Shown piece by piece: positions 1 through 7,385 of a stretch of 64,000 bases of DNA (position 1 is its first letter; every line of letters starts with the position of its first letter). The stretch spans positions 62,001 to 126,000 of the forward strand of contig JAEXAW010000044.1 in the NCBI GenBank assembly GCA_023458055.1, in the 5' to 3' direction. The stretch comes from Pseudomonadota bacterium. GTDB taxonomy: Bacteria; Pseudomonadota; Alphaproteobacteria; Sphingomonadales; Sphingomonadaceae. A program made the translations under genes and the position numbers. The notes below the pieces were generated by a model, which worked only from the letters and a program-made list of their open reading frames with translations, had not been told where the DNA came from and ran no database searches.

Positions 1-771
1 CGAGGGTAGCGGCTCTGGTGTGGTCACGTCCAAGAAGGCGTGGGTGATTTCCTTGTTAGCGAGCGCTGTGACCAGCGCGTCCTGATCAATCACGCTCCCG
101 CGCGCGATATTGATGAGGGTTGCACTATTCTTCATGGCAGTCAGTTCGGCAGCGCCGATCATGCCGTCGGTCTCGGGAGTGCCCGGCACGGCGAGGATAA
201 CCCAGTCGAACAGGCCAAGCTGGCCGCGCCATTCATCAGGTCCGAGCACGCCAGGCCCCGCCTTGCTACGCACCGCTCGTGTCGCAACGCCAAAGGCCGC
301 CAGCCGCGTCTCGATCAGTTGGCCGATTGCGCCATAGCCAATGATCAGCGCGGAGCTTTGATAGAGTTCAGCCACCCCGGGCGCATTGTCGAGCCATTCA
401 TGGCGATCACCCGCGCGAACGATCTCGTCATACCCTTTGGCGATGGTCAGCATTGCCATCACTACATATTCGGCGATGGTGATTGCATTGATGCCCGAAC
501 CGTTGGTGACAATGGTGCCTTGGGTAGCGAGCTGCTCGAGCGGCATCCCGTCAACCCCGGCGTAAATGCTGTTCAGCCATTTGAGCCGTGTCGCCTTGCC
601 GATCACCTCGAACATATCGGCCTTGTTGATCATATCGAACCAGCCGATTTCGGCTTCCGGGGCGAGTGCTACGGCTTCCTCCTTGCTCGAAAACCACCGC
701 GGCTCGACCCATTGGGGGAGCTGTGCTTCAAGCATCGGTCGCAACATCGCAGAGGCAACAAAAATGGTCAT
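1..771 (-). CDS. D-2-hydroxyacid dehydrogenase family protein (3' end cut by window)
   Basis: The reading frame runs from an ATG at 769-771 down to base 1 without a stop, so about 257 N-terminal residues are visible and the C-terminus lies outside the window. A Rossmann dinucleotide-binding motif GYGAIG sits at residues 145-150. The NIARGSVID segment (catalytic Arg about 224) and the Glu of TPEPLP (about 253) fit NAD(P)-dependent D-isomer-specific 2-hydroxyacid dehydrogenases, which interconvert 2-keto and 2-hydroxy acids in the cytoplasm. The catalytic His would lie beyond the edge. The substrate cannot be told from the sequence. It is divergent from rho. Confidence 0.85.
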   Translation of the reverse strand, partial: MTIFVASAMLRPMLEAQLPQWVEPRWFSSKEEAVALAPEAEIGWFDMINKADMFEVIGKATRLKWLNSIYAGVDGMPLEQLATQGTIVTNGSGINAITIAEYVVMAMLTIAKGYDEIVRAGDRHEWLDNAPGVAELYQSSALIIGYGAIGQLIETRLAAFGVATRAVRSKAGPGVLGPDEWRGQLGLFDWVILAVPGTPETDGMIGAAELTAMKNSATLINIARGSVIDQDALVTALANKEITHAFLDVTTPEPLPS

Positions 772-1032
772 GGCGCTCTATTCTCCTGTAGCGGCGGCAT
801 TCGTAAATGATGGCGTCAAACCGCGAAGATGCAAGCCGAATTGACTTGAACGGGAATTGCCTTTAAATTCTGTTGCATCGCCCGTCCTGGGCGTGTCGTG
901 GATCGCTAGCCCGAAGCTTATCGTTTTCCGGCACCGGTGGTTCATATGTCGTTTCCACCGACAGAGCGTTCATTTTTAACAAGAATGCCGCAATCCGATC
1001 CCGACCGATCCCCAATCCATCCGGAATTATAT

Positions 1033-2289
1033 ATGCATTTGAAAGAATTAAAGAAAAAGACACCCGCTGAACTGGTCGAAATGGCCGAAGAATTGGGGGT
1101 CGAAGGCGCGTCGACGCTGCGCAAACAGGATCTGATGTTTGCCATCCTTAAGGAAGTCGCGGAAGACGGCGAAGAAATTATGGGTCTCGGCACCATTGAA
1201 GTGCTGCCCGACGGCTTCGGCTTCCTGCGCTCGCCCGAAGCCAATTACCTTGCCGGTCCGGACGATATTTATGTGTCGCCGAACCAGGTGCGCCGCTATG
1301 GCCTGCGCACTGGCGATACGGTCGAAGGCGAAATTCGCGGGCCCAAGGATGGTGAACGCTATTTTGCGCTTACCAAGCTGACGGCGGTGAATTTCGATAG
1401 CCCTGAAGCGGTGCGCCACCGCGTCAATTTCGACAACCTCACGCCGCTTTATCCGGATCAGAAGCTGACCCTCGATACGGTCGATCCGACCCAGAAGGAC
1501 AAGTCCGCCCGTGTGATAGACCTGGTCTCACCGCAGGGTAAAGGCCAGCGTACGCTCATCGTTGCCCCCCCCCGCGTGGGTAAGACGGTGATGCTGCAAA
1601 ATATTGCCAAGGCAATCACCGACAATCACCCCGAGGTATTCCTCATCGTGCTGCTCATCGATGAGCGCCCCGAGGAAGTCACCGACATGCAGCGCAGCGT
1701 CAACGGTGAAGTGGTGAGTTCGACCTTTGACGAACCCGCCACCCGCCACGTCCAGGTCGCCGAAATGGTGATCGAAAAAGCCAAGCGTCTGGTCGAACAT
1801 AAGAAGGATGTCGTCATCCTGCTCGACTCCATCACCCGTCTGGGCCGTGCTTACAATACCGTGGTGCCCTCCTCGGGTAAGGTGCTGACCGGCGGTGTCG
1901 ATGCCAATGCCCTCCAGCGTCCCAAGCGCTTCTTCGGTGCGGCGCGTAACATTGAAGAAGGCGGCTCGCTCTCGATCATTGCAACCGCCCTGATCGACAC
2001 CGGCAGCCGCATGGACGAAGTGATCTTTGAAGAGTTCAAGGGCACCGGTAACTCGGAAATCGTGCTCGACCGCAAGGTTGCCGACAAGCGCATCTTCCCG
2101 GCATTGGATGTTGGCAAGTCCGGCACGCGCAAGGAAGAATTGCTGGTCGAAAAGGACAAGCTTTCGAAGATGTGGGTGCTGCGCCGTATTCTCATGCAAA
2201 TGGGGACGGTCGATGCGATGGAATTCCTGCTCGACAAGATGAAGGATTCCAAGACCAACGAAGATTTCTTCGACGCGATGAATCAGTAA
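1033..2289 (+). CDS. rho: Transcription termination factor Rho
   Basis: This 418-residue protein is the RNA-dependent ATPase/helicase that ends Rho-dependent transcripts. The start at 1033 gives the usual MHLKELKKKT N-terminus; an in-frame ATG at 937 would add 32 unlikely residues. The N-terminal Rho domain and cold-shock-like RNA-binding fold are followed by the Walker A loop APPRVGKT (Lys about 184), Walker B around 259-267 (VVILLDS) and a typical C-terminus ending in FFDAMNQ. The P-loop is encoded across a run of nine C at 1565-1573. The untranslated stretch upstream (772-1032) is a plausible leader for autoregulation, as known for rho in other bacteria; no specific attenuator was identified. 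The next gene starts 4 bases after the stop. Confidence 0.97.
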   Translation: MHLKELKKKTPAELVEMAEELGVEGASTLRKQDLMFAILKEVAEDGEEIMGLGTIEVLPDGFGFLRSPEANYLAGPDDIYVSPNQVRRYGLRTGDTVEGEIRGPKDGERYFALTKLTAVNFDSPEAVRHRVNFDNLTPLYPDQKLTLDTVDPTQKDKSARVIDLVSPQGKGQRTLIVAPPRVGKTVMLQNIAKAITDNHPEVFLIVLLIDERPEEVTDMQRSVNGEVVSSTFDEPATRHVQVAEMVIEKAKRLVEHKKDVVILLDSITRLGRAYNTVVPSSGKVLTGGVDANALQRPKRFFGAARNIEEGGSLSIIATALIDTGSRMDEVIFEEFKGTGNSEIVLDRKVADKRIFPALDVGKSGTRKEELLVEKDKLSKMWVLRRILMQMGTVDAMEFLLDKMKDSKTNEDFFDAMNQ

Positions 2290-2293
2290 GGCG

Positions 2294-3661
2294 ATGGACG
2301 CTGCGGCGTTCCGGGATGATGCGCGCGGACCTATCCGTGCGGTGATTACCGGAGCGCCCGGTGGCGGTAAATCAACCTTACTCCATGCCGCCAGCGCGAT
2401 GGGGTTTGCCACCTCGCCCGAGGTCGCCCGAGAAATATTGACAAAAGCCGGCGGCATGGCGCTGCGCGTTGAAAACCCGCTAGGTTTTGCCGCAGTGATG
2501 GCGAAAGCTCATCTGGTCGAATATGCCCGCGCCGAAAGACTCGACGAGCCGATGCTTTATGATCGGGGCTTACCCGATGTTGCCGGATTCCTGATGGTTT
2601 CGGGTATCGCGGTGCCCGATCACATTGATCATCTTTGTCGCACAGTGCGCTACTCCGGACCGATTTTCCGTGCGCCCGCATGGAAGGCAATCTACCGACA
2701 GGACGAACAGCGTATTCAAAGCTGGGAGGAAGCGGTCGCGAGCGATGAGGCGGTGAGCGCGGCGTGGCGATATTATGGCTATGATCTTGTCGCTTTACCG
2801 TTCGCGCCAATCGCGGAGCGGATCGCATTCCTGCGCGCATCTTCCATAAAAAGCGTTACAAGCTCTGGAATTTGTCTCAAACGCCATTATAGAAAACCAA
2901 TGGATATATTGAATTTACTTGCCGTAGCAGCCGCTGCGGCGCCTGGAATGGGCTCTTTCGCCGAAATTTGGCAGCATATCGTCAATGATTTTTCGAACAT
3001 CACATCGCCCAGTGCGATGTCTGCTTTCCTGCAGATCTTGATGATCGACATCGTGCTGGCCGGAGACAATGCCATCGTCGTCGGCGCATTGGCGGCGGGG
3101 TTACCGGCCGACCAGCGCCGCAAAGTAATCATGATCGGCATCCTTGCCGCGCTGGTGCTGCGCATTATTTTCGCGCTCGGCATCAGCTTCCTGTTGCAGC
3201 AGGGCGGCTGGCTCATTCTCGCGGGCGGTTTGCTGCTGCTTTTCGTCGCCTGGCGCATGTACCGGGATATTAGAGCGGATCATTCAACTGACAGCGAAGG
3301 GTCGCCCGAAATCGTCGGTGACGAAGATTCTGGGATCAAGCCGGCGAAGACCTTTGCCGCAGCGGCTTGGGGCGTGGCTGTCGCAGATGTCAGCATGAGC
3401 CTCGATAATGTCCTCGCCGTTGCTGGGGCGGCGCGCGAGCATCCGGGCATTCTCATTGTCGGCCTCATTCTTTCGGTCATCCTGATGGGCATCGCCGCCA
3501 ATTTCATTGCGCGTTATATCGAACGCTATCGCTGGATCGCGTGGGTAGGGCTCGCAGTCATTCTTTATGTTGCAGTCAAGATGATCATCGAAGGCTGGAC
3601 CGCCATGCAAGGCGTACCCGCGACCGCCTGGTTAAGCGGCGTCGCCCCAGCGTTGGTCTGA
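2294..3661 (+). CDS. Predicted P-loop ATPase fused in frame to a TerC/YjbE-type membrane protein
   Basis: One uninterrupted frame of 455 codons joins two families that are normally separate. Residues 1-180 resemble a small predicted ATPase (AAA_28-like), with Walker A GAPGGGKST near residue 20 and a YDRGLPD motif. Residues 203-455 are a complete TerC-family integral membrane protein with about seven hydrophobic segments and both family signatures, IDIVLAGDNAIVVG and DVSMSLDNVLAVA, whose acidic residues lie in the membrane. The joining stretch of about 25 residues looks like translated spacer. An ATG at 2900 is exactly where a free-standing TerC protein of 253 residues would begin. A shift of one base near 2840 would bring in a stop. 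TerC proteins are linked to metal (Mn) export or tellurite resistance; the ATPase role is unknown. Two independent genes with a lost stop is as likely as a functional fusion. Confidence 0.75.
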   Translation: MDAAAFRDDARGPIRAVITGAPGGGKSTLLHAASAMGFATSPEVAREILTKAGGMALRVENPLGFAAVMAKAHLVEYARAERLDEPMLYDRGLPDVAGFLMVSGIAVPDHIDHLCRTVRYSGPIFRAPAWKAIYRQDEQRIQSWEEAVASDEAVSAAWRYYGYDLVALPFAPIAERIAFLRASSIKSVTSSGICLKRHYRKPMDILNLLAVAAAAAPGMGSFAEIWQHIVNDFSNITSPSAMSAFLQILMIDIVLAGDNAIVVGALAAGLPADQRRKVIMIGILAALVLRIIFALGISFLLQQGGWLILAGGLLLLFVAWRMYRDIRADHSTDSEGSPEIVGDEDSGIKPAKTFAAAAWGVAVADVSMSLDNVLAVAGAAREHPGILIVGLILSVILMGIAANFIARYIERYRWIAWVGLAVILYVAVKMIIEGWTAMQGVPATAWLSGVAPALV

Positions 3662-3676
3662 GCCGCTGCGTTGAAC

Positions 3677-3712
3677 AAGAAAAAGGCGTCCACTGTGGTG
3701 CCTTTTTCTTTT
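3677..3712 (+). terminator. Rho-independent terminator after the TerC gene
   Basis: Inverted arms AAGAAAAAGGC (3677-3687) and GCCTTTTTCTT (3700-3710) pair perfectly around a short loop that can itself pair partly. The T-rich right arm supplies the U-tract. It lies 16 bases after the TerC stop. Confidence 0.8.
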
Positions 3713-3743
3713 CATCTACAAAAAAGAACATTTCACCGACGAT

Positions 3744-3813
3744 CTAAGCGAATCGCTTAGAGACAGACCGCGCGCGAGAAGGCAAATTGAGTCTAATCGA
3801 AAATTCGAATTAG
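3744..3813. promoter_or_regulatory. Two palindromes upstream of the Gln-rich small gene
   Basis: A perfect 17-base palindrome, CTAAGCGAATCGCTTAG, spans 3744-3760. A near-palindrome with CTAAT/ATTAG outer arms and CGAA/TTCG inner arms spans 3793-3813, ending 10 bases before the ATG at 3824. They could be operators or RNA hairpins; no known regulator consensus was recognised. Confidence 0.35.
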
Positions 3814-3823
3814 GGTCTGTGTC

Positions 3824-4171
3824 ATGTCGAACGTAGGCAGAGTTCAGGGCAACCAAGGTTGCCACAATCATAATAACCGCTGTCATGAAAATAACGGCCA
3901 CAAGCATAAGCTGGAAGAACTGGTCCAGCAAATCCAACAGTCTGTCCAAGAGCAAATGCAGCAAGCGCAGATGCAGCAGCAGCACGAAGCGCGACAGGAT
4001 CAGCTCAAACCCTCTGAAACGGAGCTGGCGAACAAATCAGAGCGTATGGAGCGTTTGATTGTTGAGGCGAAGGAGTCGCGTGGTGTCGACCAAGGTCAGG
4101 CTTTGCGCGAACTAGATCAACTAACGGGCGGTCAGGCGGCAACCAATGCGTTGATGCGGGCGATTATCTAA
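3824..4171 (+). CDS. Hypothetical His/Asn- and Gln-rich protein
   Basis: The frame encodes 115 residues of no recognised family. Residues 1-30 are rich in Asn, His and Cys (NQGCHNHNNRCHENN), which could bind metal. Residues 30-60 are a Gln-rich helix with heptad-like spacing, and the C-terminal 50 residues (ERLIVEAKESRGVDQGQALRELDQL) look like a soluble helix bundle. There is no signal peptide or membrane segment. The gene stands alone in a locally more AT-rich stretch after a terminator, which hints at recent arrival or low expression. The opposite strand is also open for a stretch, but that reading is Leu-repetitive and unlikely. Whether it is expressed is uncertain. Confidence 0.45.
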   Translation: MSNVGRVQGNQGCHNHNNRCHENNGHKHKLEELVQQIQQSVQEQMQQAQMQQQHEARQDQLKPSETELANKSERMERLIVEAKESRGVDQGQALRELDQLTGGQAATNALMRAII

Positions 4172-4277
4172 AATTTCTGGCTTTGCCGAGCGATAGATCA
4201 ATCGCAAATTCACGTCTCGACCGACAACATGGTCCCCCCGACGCTGGCAGGAACATAGGGCTCGACCCTTGCATTAT

Positions 4278-4292
4278 GTTCCTTTTTCGTTC
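4278..4292 (+). promoter_or_regulatory. LexA (SOS) box of mmcB, GTTC-N7-GTTC
   Basis: GTTC at 4278-4281 and GTTC at 4289-4292 are separated by exactly seven bases, the direct-repeat operator established for LexA in alphaproteobacteria. It ends 15 bases before the ATG at 4308, where repressor would block transcription or initiation. mmcB is a known SOS gene in Caulobacter, so site and gene support each other. Confidence 0.8.
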
Positions 4293-4307
4293 TATCGTTG
4301 TGCGATT

Positions 4308-4844
4308 ATGACTTCTACTGCTCTCCAATCACCTGCGGGTGACGTCGCTCTTGATCTGTCTTCGCCCGTTGAGCCCTGTTTTTCCGAATCAATGGTTGCG
4401 GCGGACGTCGCGCGCGGTGTCGGCAGGATGTTCCATCGCCATGGCCTCACCCAATTTTGCGAAGTGCCACTCCCCAATGGCCGCCGCGCTGATCTGGTCG
4501 CGCTCGACAGCCGGGGCGACATCGTCATTGTCGAAATCAAGGTTTCTCGCGCCGACCTTCTCGGCGACATGAAATGGCCGGACTATCTGGATTATTGCGA
4601 CCGTTTCTTCTGGGCATTGCCTTCCGGCTTTGACCATAGCCCGCTTGAGGGTGAGGCCTATCTTCCGGAGCGCAGCGGGATCATCATCGCTGATCGCTAT
4701 GATGCAGAAATCCTGCGACCGGCGACCACCCAGCGTATGGCACCGGCGCGACGTAAGGCAGAAACGCTGCGCCTTGCCCGGCTTTCCATGCAGCGCAATA
4801 TGATCGCGCAGGATCCTGAATTGCGCGTCTTACCGTTGGAATGA
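4308..4844 (+). CDS. mmcB: MmcB family DNA repair protein
   Basis: This 178-residue protein belongs to the MmcB family, named for mitomycin C sensitivity in Caulobacter and thought to act in repair of DNA damage. The core carries a PD-(D/E)XK-type nuclease pattern: RRADLVAL, then IVEIKVSRADLLGD with the E-x-K pair, then KWPDYLDYCDRFFWAL. The ATG at 4308 is preferred over an in-frame TTG at 4269, because the LexA box (4278-4292) would otherwise be inside the coding region. It ends 9 bases from the end of the convergent ankyrin gene. SOS control is inferred from the operator. Confidence 0.88.
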   Translation: MTSTALQSPAGDVALDLSSPVEPCFSESMVAADVARGVGRMFHRHGLTQFCEVPLPNGRRADLVALDSRGDIVIVEIKVSRADLLGDMKWPDYLDYCDRFFWALPSGFDHSPLEGEAYLPERSGIIIADRYDAEILRPATTQRMAPARRKAETLRLARLSMQRNMIAQDPELRVLPLE

Positions 4845-4853
4845 AGCGCGTGG

Positions 4854-5492
4854 CTATTTGATCGATGGTCCCATCACCGGTTTGGCGCTGTTCGTTTTGT
4901 TGACCGTCATAGCCTGAAGGATCATTGCGGCGCGCGGGTCGCGCTTGGCCTGATCGCGTGCCGAAAGTCCGGTCACAGTGTCGCTTTTATCGGGATTGGC
5001 ACCGCGCGAAACGAGTAGCCGGACCATCGGCAGGTCGCGGTTAAGGACTGCCTTGATCAGCGGCGTCTGACCCTGACTATCGCCCTTATTCACGTCGGCA
5101 CCGCGGTCGAGCAGTAGCGTCACGCCATCAGTAAAGCGCATTTGGGTCGCGATCAAAAGGGGCGTAATGCCCTGATTATCGACCGCATCGGCTTTGGCCC
5201 CCTTGCTCAACAGGAAATTCATCCAAACCAGATCGCGACGTTCGGTAACAATGTGCATGGCGGTGCGTCCGGACATCACATCACGCGTATTGATAAGCGT
5301 GCTGCCCGGTACATTCAGCATCTGCGTGACATCATCGCCTTTGCGATCTTTGACGGCTTCAAGAAATTTATAGCCGCTGACCGCCTGGGCGCTGGCGATG
5401 GCGGGAAAGGTAAGCAACAGCGCAGAGGCAGCAACGCCGAACGGACGAAGCAGGTGGGCAACAGGCGACATCAAAGCAATATCCATATCCAA
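4854..5492 (-). CDS. Exported ankyrin-repeat protein
   Basis: The frame encodes 212 residues. A hydrophobic stretch followed by AIASAQA near residues 18-36 is a convincing Sec signal peptide, so the mature protein is probably periplasmic. After it come about four ankyrin repeats: GRTAMHIVTERRDLVWMNFLL, GITPLLIATQMRFTDGVTLL and GQTPLIKAVLNRDLPMVRLL keep the TPL, A and LL positions. Ankyrin repeats bind other proteins; the partner is unknown. An alternative start at the Met seven codons in (about 5471) would leave the signal peptide intact. It is convergent with mmcB and divergent from the Sco gene. Confidence 0.85.
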   Translation of the reverse strand: MDMDIALMSPVAHLLRPFGVAASALLLTFPAIASAQAVSGYKFLEAVKDRKGDDVTQMLNVPGSTLINTRDVMSGRTAMHIVTERRDLVWMNFLLSKGAKADAVDNQGITPLLIATQMRFTDGVTLLLDRGADVNKGDSQGQTPLIKAVLNRDLPMVRLLVSRGANPDKSDTVTGLSARDQAKRDPRAAMILQAMTVNKTNSAKPVMGPSIK

Positions 5493-5591
5493 TTATGACG
5501 AACTGCCGGGGCGCTCGGCCGGGAAGGCATTGCCCCTGTGCCAAACCTCCGGTTGATTTTGCAGCAATAGCAGAGCATGGCTGGCGCTGTC

Positions 5592-6212
5592 ATGAATAAG
5601 TTTTCGCTATTTTCCGCAAGCCTTACCGCACTGCTGCTAACCGGTTGTCAGGCTCAGTCTGGTTCAGCGCCTACCGACTCGCCTCTCGCTGGTGCGCGCA
5701 TCGGCGCGCCGCTGACATTGGTTGATCAGGACGGCAAGCGGGTGAGCGAAGCCGATTTTGCAGGCCGCTATCGTCTGGTCTATTTTGGCTACACCTATTG
5801 TCCGGATGTCTGCCCGGTCGATCTCCAGCATTTGATGGCCGGTTTTCGCCAGTGGTCCAAAGCCAATTCGTCCAAGGCTGCGAAGGTCCAGCCGATCTTC
5901 ATCACGGTCGATCCGGAACGGGACACGCCGGACAAAATCAAAGCCTTCATTCGCCAGTTTGATGATAAAATCGTCGGTCTTACCGGTACGCCGGAAGAGA
6001 TCGCGGCGGTCGCCAAAGGCTATGCAGTCGTTTACAACAAGGTCAAAGGGTCGGCGCCCGACGCTTACCTGATGGCACACACCCAGTTGGCGTATTTGAT
6101 GGGTCCCGACGGCAAGCCGATCGCGTTCATTCCGACCGACGATATTTCGACCCCGGTTAATGAGGGCGATCCCGCCAAAGTCGTCGCGGAACTGGAAAAA
6201 TGGGTGCATTGA
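5592..6212 (+). CDS. SCO1/SenC family lipoprotein
   Basis: The 206-residue product is a thioredoxin-fold copper-handling protein of the Sco family, which helps deliver copper to the CuA centre of cytochrome c oxidase at the periplasmic face of the membrane. The N-terminus has a lipobox (LLLTGC). The copper ligands are visible as the CPDVC pair in YTYCPDVCP and the His of LMAHTQ about 115 residues later. The start at 5592 (MNKFSLF) is preferred over the ATG at 5577 because it gives a compact lipoprotein signal. The next gene begins inside the end of this one (13-base overlap), suggesting translational coupling. Confidence 0.93.
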   Translation: MNKFSLFSASLTALLLTGCQAQSGSAPTDSPLAGARIGAPLTLVDQDGKRVSEADFAGRYRLVYFGYTYCPDVCPVDLQHLMAGFRQWSKANSSKAAKVQPIFITVDPERDTPDKIKAFIRQFDDKIVGLTGTPEEIAAVAKGYAVVYNKVKGSAPDAYLMAHTQLAYLMGPDGKPIAFIPTDDISTPVNEGDPAKVVAELEKWVH

Positions 6213-6637
6213 CACCCTTTTGGGAGCGGCCGCTTGAAACATTGGACAAGGCGGAATGGGAGGCTTTGTGCGATGGGTGCGGCAAATGCTGCCTCCACAA
6301 GGTGGAGGATGAGGATACCGGGCGGATTTATCCGACCAATGTTGCCTGCCACTTGCTCGACCGCAATACGGGTCGTTGTGGCGATTACAAAAACCGCAAG
6401 CGGATCGTTCCGGATTGCCTGCAACTGACACCCAGGAAGCTGCTCGAGATTGAATGGCTGCCTTTGACCTGTGCGTACCGCTTACGCGCGGAAGGCTTAC
6501 CCCTCCCGGAATGGCATTATCTGGTTTCGGGAGACCCTGAGGCGGTGCATGAGGCTGGACAGTCGGTACGCGGATGGACCATATCCGAAAATGATGCCGG
6601 CCCTTTGGAAAACCATCTTGTCGAGCGCGAGGTCTGA
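6200..6637 (+). CDS. YcgN/UPF0260 family cysteine-cluster protein
   Basis: This 145-residue protein matches the UPF0260 family. The N-terminal cluster LCDGCGKCCLHK and later cysteines in ACHLLDRNTGRCGDY, VPDCLQ and LTCAYR suggest a bound metal or iron-sulfur centre. No biochemical role is established for the family. The start overlaps the Sco gene by 13 bases and the end overlaps the following protease gene, so the three are probably one transcript. Confidence 0.9.
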   Translation: MGALTPFWERPLETLDKAEWEALCDGCGKCCLHKVEDEDTGRIYPTNVACHLLDRNTGRCGDYKNRKRIVPDCLQLTPRKLLEIEWLPLTCAYRLRAEGLPLPEWHYLVSGDPEAVHEAGQSVRGWTISENDAGPLENHLVEREV

Positions 6638-7361
6638 ACGGGTCACCCACCCGAGAAAGCCTGACATCGCGACCGTTACCATCAATGACGAGGCGTGGCC
6701 GGTACGGCTGCTTCCCAATGCGCGCGCGCGGCGTATGACTCTACGGTTCGATCGGATGAAAGGCGAAATCCGTCTCTCCCTGCCCATCCGCCATGATCGC
6801 ACCAAAGCTTTGGCGTGGGTCGAGAGCCAATCTCGCTGGCTCACCACGCAGATCGGCACGATGGAGCATATTGTAGTCGTCGAGGATGGCGCTGAACTGC
6901 TCTATCAAGGTGAAATCGTGGCGGTGTGCTGGGATGCCGCGCGAGGACGAACGGTCGACCTTGCGGGTGGCATCCTCCATGTCGGAGGCCCGCAAGAGAC
7001 GATCGCACGGCGTATCGAACGCTGGATGAAGGCCGAAGCGCTCGCTTTGCTATCCGATGAAACACGCGAATATGCCGGCATCGGCGGTTTGAAAGCGGGG
7101 CGCGTTTCGGTGGCGGATCCGAAAAGCCGCTGGGGGAGTTGCGCTTCGGACGGGTCGATCCGCTATAATTGGCGGCTCGTCATGGCCCCCGACTTCGTGC
7201 GCCGTGCGACCGTGGCGCATGAAGTCGCGCACCTCAAGCACATGCACCACGGCCCCGAATTTCATGCCTTTGTCGACCAGATTTTCGAAGGCAGTGCCCG
7301 TAAAGCCCGCCGCTGGCTCAAAGCACATGGGCATAGTTTGCACCAATATCGGTTTGATTAG
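6591..7361 (+). CDS. YgjP-like (DUF45/SprT-type) zinc metallopeptidase
   Basis: The product of about 256 residues carries the zinc motif HEVAH followed by the LKHMHHGPEFH region near the C-terminus, and the preceding PKSRWGSCASDGSIRYNWRL segment. Both are hallmarks of the YgjP/DUF45 putative metal-dependent peptidases. There is no signal peptide, so it is probably cytoplasmic. The start is uncertain: the ATG pair at 6591 overlaps the YcgN gene by 47 bases, and the recognisable domain begins around ATVTINDEAWPVRLL, about 22 residues later, with no obvious start codon between. Confidence 0.85.
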   Translation: MMPALWKTILSSARSERVTHPRKPDIATVTINDEAWPVRLLPNARARRMTLRFDRMKGEIRLSLPIRHDRTKALAWVESQSRWLTTQIGTMEHIVVVEDGAELLYQGEIVAVCWDAARGRTVDLAGGILHVGGPQETIARRIERWMKAEALALLSDETREYAGIGGLKAGRVSVADPKSRWGSCASDGSIRYNWRLVMAPDFVRRATVAHEVAHLKHMHHGPEFHAFVDQIFEGSARKARRWLKAHGHSLHQYRFD

Positions 7362-7385
7362 CGAACTCGCGGCAGGTCAGTCGCG

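Noticed and set aside
40..810. 256-codon plus-strand frame at the window start
   Set aside because: It is the antisense of the hydroxyacid dehydrogenase, whose motifs are clear on the minus strand.
1528..2457. 309-codon minus-strand frame over rho
   Set aside because: It mirrors the conserved rho coding sequence and has no family character.
5664..6650. 328-codon minus-strand frame across sco and ycgN
   Set aside because: Both plus-strand genes have complete motifs; this is a GC-rich shadow.
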